From IMG/VR virus record IMGVR_UViG_3300048924_000206, positions 1-24,523 of that record: 24,523 nucleotides of DNA. One strand, 5' to 3'. The first letter of the stretch is position 1. Each line of letters begins with the position of its first letter. The DNA comes from a virus. The translations under genes were made by a program, and so were the position numbers. The notes beneath the pieces were generated by a model that saw nothing but the letters and a program-made list of their open reading frames with translations, was not told where the DNA came from and searched no databases. Below are positions 6,601 through 13,768 of this stretch, piece after piece.

Positions 6601-7482
6601 TTATGCTCTGGCGAGTTTCAAACGCGCGAGAGCGAGGCTCAGGTGTGCGCTGCCATCATCAGCAGCATTGTCGCCAGCGCCCGGCATGGCGTCATCCGCA
6701 GCAGCGCTCGGCATGCCATCGGAGATCTCTTTGAGCAGCTTGCGCCGCTCGGAACGAGGGAGGGGCCGCCCGGAGGTGAGCGCAGCCTCGAGTCTGTAAA
6801 GGGCAGGCTTCGTGTTTGTTGCGCGTGCACTTTGCTCGATATCAAATTCACGAACCTTGTCGGCGAAACCTTTATCGACGACGCTTTGTCCCGCCATCCA
6901 TGTCTCGCTATCGAGCATTTTGGAGATGACATCGACCTTGTCGCCGGTCTTCTCCGCGAACATTTCGGCAACAGCGGTGTCGAACACTTCCATGATATCG
7001 TGGGTTTCCTGCATCACGTGCCGGTCGCCAACGGCGACCCACTGCGTGTTGTGGATCATCATGAAGCCAAGCTTGGCTATCTCGATTTCGTCGCCCGCCA
7101 TTGCGATGACAGATGCCGCCGAGGCAGCAACCCCGAGGATCTGGACTGTGACCTTCGCGGGATGCGCCCGCAGCATGTTGTAGATAGTCACGCCTTCGAA
7201 GAAATCGCCGCCGGGAGAATTGATCTGCACCGTGACCGGCTTTTCTCCTATATTGCGGAGTGCGGCGGCAACTCGCTTCGCCGTCACGCCTTCGCCAGTC
7301 CACCAATCATAACCGATAACATCAAGGATGCTGATCGTTGCGTCGGAATCGTTTGCCGCAGCTTGTACCGCAGCAGCGCTAACCTGCATCGGCGTCCAAG
7401 TCTGAACCGCCTTTTCGGAGAGCGCAAAGGAGCACTTCGCATTTTCAGGGCGATGCAATTCCGGAAGATTGCGGAGCGTCAT
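6601..7482 (-). CDS. ClpP-like (S14) prohead maturation protease
   Basis: 293 aa. The ClpP fold is seen from about residue 47 to 205. The oxyanion strand motif QINSPGGD is at 87-93. The nucleophile is Ser121 in GVAASAAS and the catalytic His is His144 in MMIHN. Downstream, SETWMAGQSVVDKGFADKV corresponds to the ClpP region carrying the third triad residue; the usual Asp position seems to be Thr, as I recall for some phage members, so the third residue is uncertain. The C-terminal 80 residues are a low-complexity A/D-rich tail. It removes the capsid delta domain during head maturation. The start overlaps the portal stop (ATGA). Confidence 0.95.
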   Translation of the reverse strand: MTLRNLPELHRPENAKCSFALSEKAVQTWTPMQVSAAAVQAAANDSDATISILDVIGYDWWTGEGVTAKRVAAALRNIGEKPVTVQINSPGGDFFEGVTIYNMLRAHPAKVTVQILGVAASAASVIAMAGDEIEIAKLGFMMIHNTQWVAVGDRHVMQETHDIMEVFDTAVAEMFAEKTGDKVDVISKMLDSETWMAGQSVVDKGFADKVREFDIEQSARATNTKPALYRLEAALTSGRPLPRSERRKLLKEISDGMPSAAADDAMPGAGDNAADDGSAHLSLALARLKLARA

Positions 7483-8717
7483 TCGTTTTCTCCAATCGGA
7501 GGGCCGCCGTTGTGACCCAGATTGTTTGATGGCTGATCGATAGGCACGTTCTGCGACTGCATGCGGGGCACGTCACCGCCTGTGACAGGCGGAAGTCCTT
7601 CGAGGCGCCGCACCTCGTTGATGGTCATCACGCCGGCGTTGAGAAGAGAGGTGTAGAAGGCAGCACGAGCGGTGCTATCGCCGCGCAGCAGATCCTCATA
7701 GTTGATCTTGATAGAGAACCGCAGACGCTCTTCCGGCGTGAAGATGCGCTTCTCGATCGCCTTTTCGATCCGCTTAAGGTAAGAGCGCAGACCGAAGGTG
7801 AGCCAGGCCTGCATAACGGCAGTGACACCAGTTCCCCACATTGTCTGACCTTCACCGGAATGACCGATGATGATCGGCGGCACTCCCAGCCAGCGGCAGA
7901 CTTCCTCGACGTTGAAACGCCGGTTCATGATCATCTCGGCGTCTCGCATGGAGAGACTGACCGTTTTGAAATCCACACCACCTTCGAGGATGCCTGCCCA
8001 TGGCGCATTCGGCCCGCTGTTGGCATCGACGAGCGTTTCCTTGGCGTCTTTTCTTTGCTCAGGTGTCAGCGGCCGGGATCCAGCCGGCATGACGAAGAAA
8101 CCCTTGGAGCGGATGCCTTTGGAGAAAGCCTGCCCGACAGCTCTTTCGGTCGCGATCGCCAGGCTCAGTGTCTGTCGAGCATAGGCAACAGGTGACAACC
8201 CCACGTCTCCATCGCCAAACGCCTTGATATGGAAGACCTTCGCCTCCGGAAGGATCTCCTCTTTGCCACGGTCGAGGAATTTGTACTCAAGCTCATCGTC
8301 GCTGTTGCGATAAACTCTCGTGTCAGCTGGCATTCGGTTGAGGGCGACAAGGTTCTTGCCGTAGAACACTTTCTCAGCGAAGCCGTTGCCTGACGTGCAC
8401 AAGCCGAGGACGCGGCCCTCCCAGAACTCGATGCTGGTCTGATCGGCGTTCGGACTGTTCTCGATGATCCCTTGCAGCCAATGATCTGGCGCTCGAACTT
8501 TCACGCCGTCCTTCGTCCGCTCCATAACGTCGAATGAAAGACTGGCAACCGTCTGCGCAGTAATGCGGGTTGCGGCCCAGTACGCGGATAGGTTCATCGC
8601 GCCCTGAGCGGTCACGCGCTCCCCCGCCCAGTTTTCCCCGGCACCGAGAAGACGGTAAAGCTCTTCATCGCGCGCCGTGAGAGAACGACCGCTGAACCAG
8701 TTGGACCAAAAAGCCAT
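7479..8717 (-). CDS. Portal protein (HK97 family)
   Basis: 412 aa, normal for the family. Signatures are the N-terminal AYWAATRITAQTVASL, WEGRVLGLCTSGNGFAE, the strand region with FHIKAFGDGDVGLSPVAYAR, and FNVEEVCRWLGVPPIIIGH. The C-terminal LLNAGVMTINEVRRLEGLPPV is diagnostic of HK97-type portals. It forms the dodecameric ring at one capsid vertex and is the docking point of the terminase. The ATG overlaps the terminase TGA. The proline/asparagine-rich C-terminal end (PSNNLGHNGGPPI) is typical. Confidence 0.97.
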   Translation of the reverse strand: MAFWSNWFSGRSLTARDEELYRLLGAGENWAGERVTAQGAMNLSAYWAATRITAQTVASLSFDVMERTKDGVKVRAPDHWLQGIIENSPNADQTSIEFWEGRVLGLCTSGNGFAEKVFYGKNLVALNRMPADTRVYRNSDDELEYKFLDRGKEEILPEAKVFHIKAFGDGDVGLSPVAYARQTLSLAIATERAVGQAFSKGIRSKGFFVMPAGSRPLTPEQRKDAKETLVDANSGPNAPWAGILEGGVDFKTVSLSMRDAEMIMNRRFNVEEVCRWLGVPPIIIGHSGEGQTMWGTGVTAVMQAWLTFGLRSYLKRIEKAIEKRIFTPEERLRFSIKINYEDLLRGDSTARAAFYTSLLNAGVMTINEVRRLEGLPPVTGGDVPRMQSQNVPIDQPSNNLGHNGGPPIGENE

Positions 8718-10480
8718 CAGGCCATCACCGCATTTTTGAGAAAGTCGCCGAGATCGGCATCGGTAGCTACTTCCGGATTTCGGCTCATCAGCGTGACCGC
8801 ATTAAACATCGCCATGGCCGGATCGACCTTCGCATCGCCAGCCGACTGCTTCGTCGCCCTGATCGCCGTCGCCGTCGGCTCAATCTTCAAATTAGAGATG
8901 CACCACTCCATCAGCGGGCCCCCGGAATGCTTGAAGAGACCGCTCTTGAGGCGGCGGCCAGTGGTCTTGAGAGCATTCATCATGCCAATCCCCTGGGGGG
9001 CGCCGACCAAAAGCCCGTTCTCCATTGTGACGTCGATCTCTGCCAGCGCATCGATCAGATCACCAATCCCTGCTGGGTCCACTGCGACGCCGCCCAGTTT
9101 CCCGGCTTGTTTCACCTGATGGATGCGCTCGACGATCTCGCCCATATCGCTGAGACCATCGCCCACGATCGTAAGGTCGCCATATGCTTTCAGGTCGAGA
9201 AGCTTAGGAGCGATCTTCTTGCGAATCCGCAGGACGTCCTCGTCGCACCACGCATGCGACCACGACAGCCATCGCTTCATGAACACCTGACGCTTGATGC
9301 CGTCCACTTCCGTCCAGACTTCTATTTCGCTTGGCTCGCGTCCAAGGATCGAGAAGCCGAACAAGTCATCCAGGCCGCCGCCGTCGATGCCGACACACAC
9401 ACATTCAGATCGACGAACGATCTCCCTGAATGCATCGAGGTGAGGCATGGAGGCGAGGATCTTGTGCGCGCCACCGATCCAAAGAGGAGACCCCTCCCAG
9501 CGGTTCGCGCGATGGCGCATGCCGATCTCGACATTGAGGTGCTTCGCGAGGAATGATTGGATTGTATCGCCGTCCTCATCGTCACCGGCCTGCACCTTGG
9601 CGAGCTTACGCTCCAACCAGTCCTGACTGACCGATCGGCCCATGTTGGGATTGGTCACGTAGAAGTTTGCCGGATCGAGATAGGCCTTATCCTCGATCAT
9701 CTGATCCGGAAACTCATACAACACCGGCAGGCTGCGCGGGTCGTCGATCTTGCCATCGCGCACGTCGCGGAAGTAGCTCAGCTTCTCCTTGAACACGCCG
9801 GCGGGCGGCTCGTCTGACTGCGTGGTGATGTAGATCACGAAGCCTTCCGGCCTCGATATCAATCCCCCGGTTGCTTCCTGCAGCATCGACGATGCGCCGG
9901 CCTGCTTGCCAAACAGCCAAAGCTCCTCAATAAGAACGAAGGCCGCCTTCTTGCCAGACGACGTTTTGGCATCGGCCGAGATGATCTTGAGCACCGCTCT
10001 TGTCCTGAGGTGGGTGATCTTCTTCAGGTTCCGGTTGACGTCGAGAAACTCTCGAAGCTCCGGATCGACATCGACCATGTCGGCCGCCGGTATGAACGAG
10101 TTCGCCGCGATCTCTTGTGTCGGAGCGAGAATGAGCAGCTCCGCCGAATGGCGCCAGTTGCGTATCAATGCGGTGAGCATGATGCCGGCGGCGAGCGTGC
10201 TCTTGATGTTCTTCTTCGAGATGAGGAGGAAGAACTCTTCGATGAGGCGGCGCCCAGTCTCCGCATCATAGGCCCCGAAAATGGAACGCACGAAATCGAA
10301 AACATATTCTTCGCATGCTTCGCCAAACGTTGGCTGACCGGCGACATCGACAATGCGCAGCGATTTGAAGACATCGAGCGCCGCTTCCGCTTCGTTAGGA
10401 AAGAGAGGATCGAGCGGTATCAATGACCGGCGGCCAACAATGCGCTCTTCCCAGTCGAGACAGGCCGTAGACCACTGCAT
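8717..10480 (-). CDS. Terminase large subunit
   Basis: 587 aa. ATPase plus RNase H-like nuclease of the Terminase_1 (HK97-type) group. The P-loop is atypical: ISKKNIKST at about 87-95, where many relatives have a glycine before KS. The Walker B strand is FVLIEELW at 181-188, with Glu where Asp is common. The coupling motif ITTQSDEPPAG starts near 218. The nuclease domain starts with CVCVGIDGGGLDD at about 360-371, Asp366 being the probable first metal ligand, and ends with a D-A-x-x-D-P-A-M-A-M-F-N-A motif typical of the family. It cuts and pumps DNA into the prohead through the portal. The start overlaps the small subunit stop. Confidence 0.96.
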   Translation of the reverse strand: MQWSTACLDWEERIVGRRSLIPLDPLFPNEAEAALDVFKSLRIVDVAGQPTFGEACEEYVFDFVRSIFGAYDAETGRRLIEEFFLLISKKNIKSTLAAGIMLTALIRNWRHSAELLILAPTQEIAANSFIPAADMVDVDPELREFLDVNRNLKKITHLRTRAVLKIISADAKTSSGKKAAFVLIEELWLFGKQAGASSMLQEATGGLISRPEGFVIYITTQSDEPPAGVFKEKLSYFRDVRDGKIDDPRSLPVLYEFPDQMIEDKAYLDPANFYVTNPNMGRSVSQDWLERKLAKVQAGDDEDGDTIQSFLAKHLNVEIGMRHRANRWEGSPLWIGGAHKILASMPHLDAFREIVRRSECVCVGIDGGGLDDLFGFSILGREPSEIEVWTEVDGIKRQVFMKRWLSWSHAWCDEDVLRIRKKIAPKLLDLKAYGDLTIVGDGLSDMGEIVERIHQVKQAGKLGGVAVDPAGIGDLIDALAEIDVTMENGLLVGAPQGIGMMNALKTTGRRLKSGLFKHSGGPLMEWCISNLKIEPTATAIRATKQSAGDAKVDPAMAMFNAVTLMSRNPEVATDADLGDFLKNAVMA

Positions 10481-10962
10481 CAGCGATTGTTATCGACGAT
10501 CAGCTTTGGAGCCGATGGAGGCGCGAACTTGCCGGACACTTGCTGTGCGGCCAGCTGGCGCTCCTCTTTCTTCCCGAGCTTCTTCGTCTTCTCCTGTTTC
10601 GGCTTCTCACGGCCCTTGAACTTGGCTTCCGCGTTTTCGGAATGAACCTTGTCGAGGGTGGCAAGTGCTGCGTTGAGCGCTGAGGCGTTTCCAGCTAGGC
10701 CTTGCTTGATCTGGCTAACCCGGAGCTTCGTCTTCAGCCGATCGAGCATCAGCTCTCGATCTTTGATCAGATGCAAATAATGTTTGCGAAAAGTCGGCAC
10801 CGAGAGCCCCATCCGCTTCGCGACTTCCGCGTTCGTCATGCCGGACCCGAGTAACACCATGACAAATATGATGTTTTCTTCCGACGGCTGATGCTCAGGC
10901 CTGCCGCGCTTCGCGTCAGCGGTCAGGAGAGGGTTGCCGAAGAGGTCGAAATCTTGATCCAT
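10480..10962 (-). CDS. Terminase small subunit (putative)
   Basis: 160 aa from ATG at 10962; upstream in-frame starts read through GC-rich non-coding sequence and are rejected. MDQDFDLFGNPLLT is a typical opening of alphaproteobacterial phage small terminases. RGRPEHQPSEEN follows, then a helix-turn-helix (MTNAEVAKRMGLSVPTFRKHY) at about residues 42-62. The C-terminal half is a lysine-rich helix and tail. It would recognise the packaging site and hand DNA to the large subunit. No clear ribosome binding site is seen; a T8 run on the message lies just before the start, so translation may be weak or coupled in another way. Confidence 0.82.
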   Translation of the reverse strand: MDQDFDLFGNPLLTADAKRGRPEHQPSEENIIFVMVLLGSGMTNAEVAKRMGLSVPTFRKHYLHLIKDRELMLDRLKTKLRVSQIKQGLAGNASALNAALATLDKVHSENAEAKFKGREKPKQEKTKKLGKKEERQLAAQQVSGKFAPPSAPKLIVDNNR

Positions 10963-11038
10963 CGAAAAAAAATCGTGTGCGTGAGAGGGGCGCGGGTCTA
11001 GGGGGTCGAGGCCTTCCAGACTTTTGACCCGCCCCCCC
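10963..11038. other. GC-rich gap ahead of terminase; candidate packaging (cos) region
   Basis: A 76-bp non-coding gap in an otherwise overlapping operon. It holds a C7 run (11032-11038), an inverted repeat CGGGTC/GACCCG and, on the plus strand, an A8 run near 10965-10972. It lies between the HNH-side genes and the small terminase gene, where 3'-cos phages of the HK97 type carry cos. The assignment rests only on position and composition. Confidence 0.3.
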
Positions 11039-11293
11039 TTAGGCCTTGATCGGGGCTTCGGTCGGCACATCGCCGACCTCGACCATGACGGGCGGGTGCG
11101 TGGTGCCGAGGATGCGAAGGTGGACGGAGGCGCCAGCGTTAAGGCGCTCAAGCTCATCAGGTGTCGGCGTCCATGCGGTCACCATAGCGGGTGTTCCTTC
11201 GCCGCCAACGGTGCAGTTGATCAGCTCGTCACGCAGAGGGAGACCGAGATAGCCTTGGCTCTTACCGAGGATGCGGGTTGCGCGTTCGATCAT
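11039..11293 (-). CDS. Small protein between HNH and terminase genes, unknown function
   Basis: 84 aa from ATG at 11293, or 88 aa from a GTG at 11305. It reads MIERATRILGKSQGYLGLPLRDELINC, followed by AMVTAWTPTPDELERLNAGASVHLRILGTTHPPVMVEVGD. The beta-rich C-terminal part ending in a HPPVMVEVG strand looks folded and conserved in style. I recognise it only as a small protein often found beside HNH/terminase genes of rhizobial phages; I do not know its role. Codon use matches its neighbours. Confidence 0.72.
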   Translation of the reverse strand: MIERATRILGKSQGYLGLPLRDELINCTVGGEGTPAMVTAWTPTPDELERLNAGASVHLRILGTTHPPVMVEVGDVPTEAPIKA

Positions 11294-11306
11294 CGCTATC
11301 TGCACG

Positions 11307-11690
11307 TCACCACCGAGCCTGTGCTCGCTCCTGTTTCTGCTTCTCGCTGTCGTGATACGCCTTGCTCACGCAGTGCAGATTGTTGATGTCCCAGAAGAGT
11401 TGCTCGTCACCGTGGTGCGGCTTCTTGTGGTCGGCGACCGGACTATTGGGCGCTGGATGCTTGCCGATGCAGAGGACGCCAGTGCGCTGGCAGATGAAGG
11501 CATCACGCAGTAGCACCTGCTCTCGCAGCTTCTGCCATCTGCTGGTCTTGTACCACTTGCGATGTTCGAGGTTCTGATCACGTTCGCGATGTCGGATGGC
11601 TTCAGCTTCCTGCCTGTTGGCAGGAGCTATCGGAGAGAGGCGAGACCCGAGCGTCTTAAGTCGAGGCTGCAGAGATTTCAGCTTGCCCAT
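11307..11690 (-). CDS. HNH endonuclease of the packaging module
   Basis: 127 aa from ATG at 11690 (MGKLKSLQPRL, the usual opening of such proteins). An ATG at 11717 has a better-spaced GAGG and would add nine residues, but it lies inside a hairpin. The core is HRKWYKTSRWQKLREQVLLRD, then FICQRTGVLC, ADHKKPHHGDEQLFWDINNLH and CVSKAYHDSEKQ. The HNH residues are the His of ADHKKPH, the Asn of INNL and the His of AYHDS. The second zinc Cys pair seems incomplete (CVSKAYH rather than CxxCH). HNH proteins next to terminase are needed for specific cos cutting in HK97-type phages, and this one fits that role by position. Confidence 0.92.
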   Translation of the reverse strand: MGKLKSLQPRLKTLGSRLSPIAPANRQEAEAIRHRERDQNLEHRKWYKTSRWQKLREQVLLRDAFICQRTGVLCIGKHPAPNSPVADHKKPHHGDEQLFWDINNLHCVSKAYHDSEKQKQERAQARW

Positions 11691-11701
11691 ATCCCTAGAT
11701 G

Positions 11702-11726
11702 CAACAAAGGCGCCCATTTGGACGCC
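11702..11726 (-). terminator. Terminator-like hairpin at the front of the late operon
   Basis: Minus strand: GGCGTCC, loop AAAT, GGGCGCC (7-bp stem with one U.G), then TTTGTTGC. It stands between the NusG-like gene and the HNH gene, just before the HNH start favoured here. As an intrinsic terminator it is of moderate quality. It would be a natural stop point for the early leftward transcript, to be overcome by an antiterminator. The alternative HNH start at 11717 would lie in its loop, in which case it could instead control translation. Confidence 0.4.
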
Positions 11727-11759
11727 TCGTAAATCATCTGGTCATAGCAGTAGCACGGA

Positions 11760-11789
11760 CCCTGAATCGATGCCTCTTGGCAATCAGGG
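11760..11789 (-). promoter_or_regulatory. Structured leader RNA element between the NusG-like and HNH genes
   Basis: Minus strand shows two nested stems: outer CCCTGA/TCAGGG and inner TGCC/GGCA with loop AAGA and an asymmetric internal loop. The whole gap 11691-11904 is non-coding in a genome that otherwise overlaps its genes. It also has a 9-base direct repeat GCAATCAGG on the plus strand (11780-11788 and 11866-11874). A site for an antitermination complex or a late promoter region are both possible; no convincing promoter hexamers are seen. Confidence 0.4.
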
Positions 11790-11904
11790 CTGGGGCTTAC
11801 CGGCGTACCCACCTGGAAGCTTTCGCTTCACTCGCACCACGATCAAGTCGGGTACTCAAAGGCTCGCAATCAGGATCATAAGCTCGTCCGTGGAGATCTT
11901 GTAC

Positions 11905-12573
11905 TCACACTTTCTCGATCTGGGCAACATCTAATTCAACGGGCGTCTCACGACCGAATATCATCACCTCCACCTTAACTCGGTTCTTTTCGCCATCCCA
12001 ATCGATGACCGTTCCGGGGAAGCTGGCGAATGGACCATCGGTCACTTGTATGGCCTCGCCTACCTCGTAAACCGTAGGGTCTGGCGGCCGGTGGTCATAG
12101 GCTCCTTCGTGCACCCGCTGAATGAATTTCTCGATAAACGCCAATGGGATGCGGTACGGTCTGTCAGCTCCTCCAACGATATCTAGTACACGCTCGAAGC
12201 GTCGCAATCCCATCATCGCTGCCGCTGAGGGAACGCACCGAACGAGGACATATCCCGGCAAAACCGGAAGGGTTGGCGCCGGAATGATGCGATGGCGCTT
12301 CATGATTTTGTCGCCAACTCTCGTCGGCACGAGTGCATGAACCTTCGCGTTCGTCAGCGCTTCTTCCACAAGGAATTCTCGACCAGCGACGACTCGAAGG
12401 CAAAACCACTGAGCTAAATTCGGGTAATCATCAGCGATTCGCTTCGCCGCCATTCCAATATGAGCGATCTTGATTCGCTTTTCCCGGATGGCCTTGTCCT
12501 GTTTGAAGTCAGCGAAGGGACGAATTTCGATTGGCTCGCCGCTGATGCCATTCCGTCTATGCTGCATCGTCAT
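11905..12573 (-). CDS. Phage-encoded NusG/RfaH-like transcription elongation factor
   Basis: 222 aa from ATG at 12573, supported by GAGGGAACGAGGCA; upstream extension is a shadow of the preceding gene. After a basic 50-residue N-terminal extension, the NGN domain starts at about 55: WFCLRVVAGREFLVEEAL, LVPTRVGDKIM, VLPGYVLVRC (105-113), and an IVGG segment near 132. A KOW domain follows at about 170-190 (VGEAIQVTDGPFASFPGTV) with a C-terminal strand VEVMIFGRETPVELD. NusG paralogues bind RNA polymerase at the clamp and stop pausing or termination. Being the last gene before the non-coding leader and late operon, it is a strong candidate for a late antiterminator. It overlaps the preceding gene by 17 bases. 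Confidence 0.92.
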   Translation of the reverse strand: MTMQHRRNGISGEPIEIRPFADFKQDKAIREKRIKIAHIGMAAKRIADDYPNLAQWFCLRVVAGREFLVEEALTNAKVHALVPTRVGDKIMKRHRIIPAPTLPVLPGYVLVRCVPSAAAMMGLRRFERVLDIVGGADRPYRIPLAFIEKFIQRVHEGAYDHRPPDPTVYEVGEAIQVTDGPFASFPGTVIDWDGEKNRVKVEVMIFGRETPVELDVAQIEKV

Positions 12574-13768
12574 TGCCTCGTTCCCTCGTGATCGCACCGC
12601 TGAATTCCGCCACCGCCTGCTCTGGCTCTCCCGGCGGGAAGTAGAGCCAGTCAACGCCGTTCGCTGGCACCGGCAGCCACGGCCAACCCTGCGCCTGGTG
12701 ATAAGCCTTCCAGCGCAGCGCTTCCGCACTGTCCTTGTGGTAGCTGACGAAGTTCTCGGAGAGTTTCACCAGCCATGGCGCCACGGTCACGCCTTCGGCC
12801 ATCTGCGCCCGCTGGTGCATCGTCATGACCTTCGGCCAGCCATAAGCCAGTCTGCGTTCCAACTTGATATTCTCAGCGGCCTCTCCACCCTGCTGCAGCT
12901 GCATCAGCTGGAAGCGCGTCGGCGGCACTGGTGGCTCAGAGGGATTTGCCAGAAGGTGCATGATGCGCTTGGCGCTCCATGCCCGGCTGAAGGCGTTGTG
13001 GAGCCCGGATCGATCAGACTCGGGCGGCAGCGCAGCGATGATGTCACGCCACTGGCGGCCCTTGAGGTAGACCGCCGCGGCTGAGCGATCGTCCTTCTTG
13101 GTCCACCTCAGAACCTCAGGCGTTTTCTCCACGCACTCGGCACGGTCTTCTGCCGGCATGGCGAACCAGGCGTTGCGAGCGAACTCGACGTCGCCCTTGT
13201 CCCAAGCCGCAAACCAGATCGTGAAGCCGTGCTCAATCTTTTTTCGATCAGCCCGCTTCAAATCTCCCTCTCCCGCGCCAGCGGCTGGAAGGTTAGAGGG
13301 AGAGTTAGCTGGAAGAGTCTTATCTTGGTGGAGCTGCTCCACCACCTTTTGGGAAACAGTTCCACCACCTTCGGGTGACAGTTCCACCACCTTTTCCTCG
13401 GAAGGCGGTGGAACAGCTCCACCACCTTTTTCATCGTCAGCTTTGGCTGCTTCACCGACAAGATCGCGGCCGGGCCAGCGCGCGACATACTCGTTGCGCT
13501 TCCACTTCTGGCCTCGATATCCGTGCTGCGAAACCTCGATCCAGCCCTTGTCCTCGGCAATTTCGAGGTGTTTCAGGACCGTCTTCTTGTCGAGGCCGCT
13601 CAGCTCGACCAGCTCCGTGATCGGCGGATAGCAGGAGCCGCCCGTTTCATCCATCTTCAGGCTGAGCGTCAGCAACACGAGACGGGTATTGGAGGGCAGG
13701 CCGGACTTCGCCACGGCGTGACGCCATGACCATGCCCGCGATCCGGACCCATGCGTAGGCTCCATCAT
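12557..13768 (-). CDS. Winged-helix protein, replication-initiator-like
   Basis: 403 aa from ATG at 13768 (AGGTGG ribosome binding site, ATGA overlap with the methyltransferase stop). An HTH_36-type winged helix spans about residues 15-95: WRHAVAKSGLPSNTRLVLLTLSLKMDE, CYPPITELVELSGLDKKTVLKHLEIAEDKGWI. A linker with repeated KVVEL-like units (about 115-155) follows; its DNA carries the iteron-like repeats. The C-terminal half is helical with many W residues (TIWFAAWDKGDVEFARNAW, YLKGRQWRDIIAALP). Lambda-O-like initiators have this plan: N-terminal winged helix binding iterons within their own gene. No helicase or primase motifs are seen. A purely regulatory role is the alternative. Confidence 0.85.
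   Translation of the reverse strand: MMEPTHGSGSRAWSWRHAVAKSGLPSNTRLVLLTLSLKMDETGGSCYPPITELVELSGLDKKTVLKHLEIAEDKGWIEVSQHGYRGQKWKRNEYVARWPGRDLVGEAAKADDEKGGGAVPPPSEEKVVELSPEGGGTVSQKVVEQLHQDKTLPANSPSNLPAAGAGEGDLKRADRKKIEHGFTIWFAAWDKGDVEFARNAWFAMPAEDRAECVEKTPEVLRWTKKDDRSAAAVYLKGRQWRDIIAALPPESDRSGLHNAFSRAWSAKRIMHLLANPSEPPVPPTRFQLMQLQQGGEAAENIKLERRLAYGWPKVMTMHQRAQMAEGVTVAPWLVKLSENFVSYHKDSAEALRWKAYHQAQGWPWLPVPANGVDWLYFPPGEPEQAVAEFSGAITRERGNDDAA
13338..13430. repeat. Iteron-like direct repeats inside the initiator-like gene (candidate origin)
   Basis: The 13-mer TCCACCACCTTTT occurs exactly at 13338-13350, 13383-13395 and 13418-13430. A fourth copy at 13361-13372 matches the first 12 bases except its end (TCCACCACCTTC). 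An inverted near-copy (GGCGGTGGAAC) is at 13403-13413. Start-to-start spacings are 23, 22 and 35 bases, so the first three lie on one DNA face (two turns apart). At protein level they encode KVVEL-type units. Confidence 0.6.

Noticed and set aside
5192-6799. 535-codon plus-strand open frame opposite the capsid gene
   Set aside because: It is the antisense of a clear HK97 capsid protein; long antisense frames are common in GC-rich DNA with third-position bias, and the translation is low in hydrophobic pattern and rich in R/D.
10963-11157. Upstream extension of the small terminase frame to 11157
   Set aside because: It overlaps the 84-aa gene, is P/S/R-rich and lacks a ribosome binding site, while MDQDFDLFGNP is a typical family start.
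11691-11904. Possible tRNA gene in the non-coding gap
   Set aside because: No acceptor/T-arm pattern (GGTTCRA with matching 7-bp ends) was found on either strand.
12574-12729. 52-codon upstream extension of the NusG-like frame
   Set aside because: It is arginine-rich shadow sequence inside the winged-helix gene; the ATG at 12573 has a good ribosome binding site.
13338-13430. Repeats as a CRISPR array
   Set aside because: Units are only 12-13 bases, spacers are 9-22 bases and irregular, and the stretch lies inside a coding frame without cas genes.
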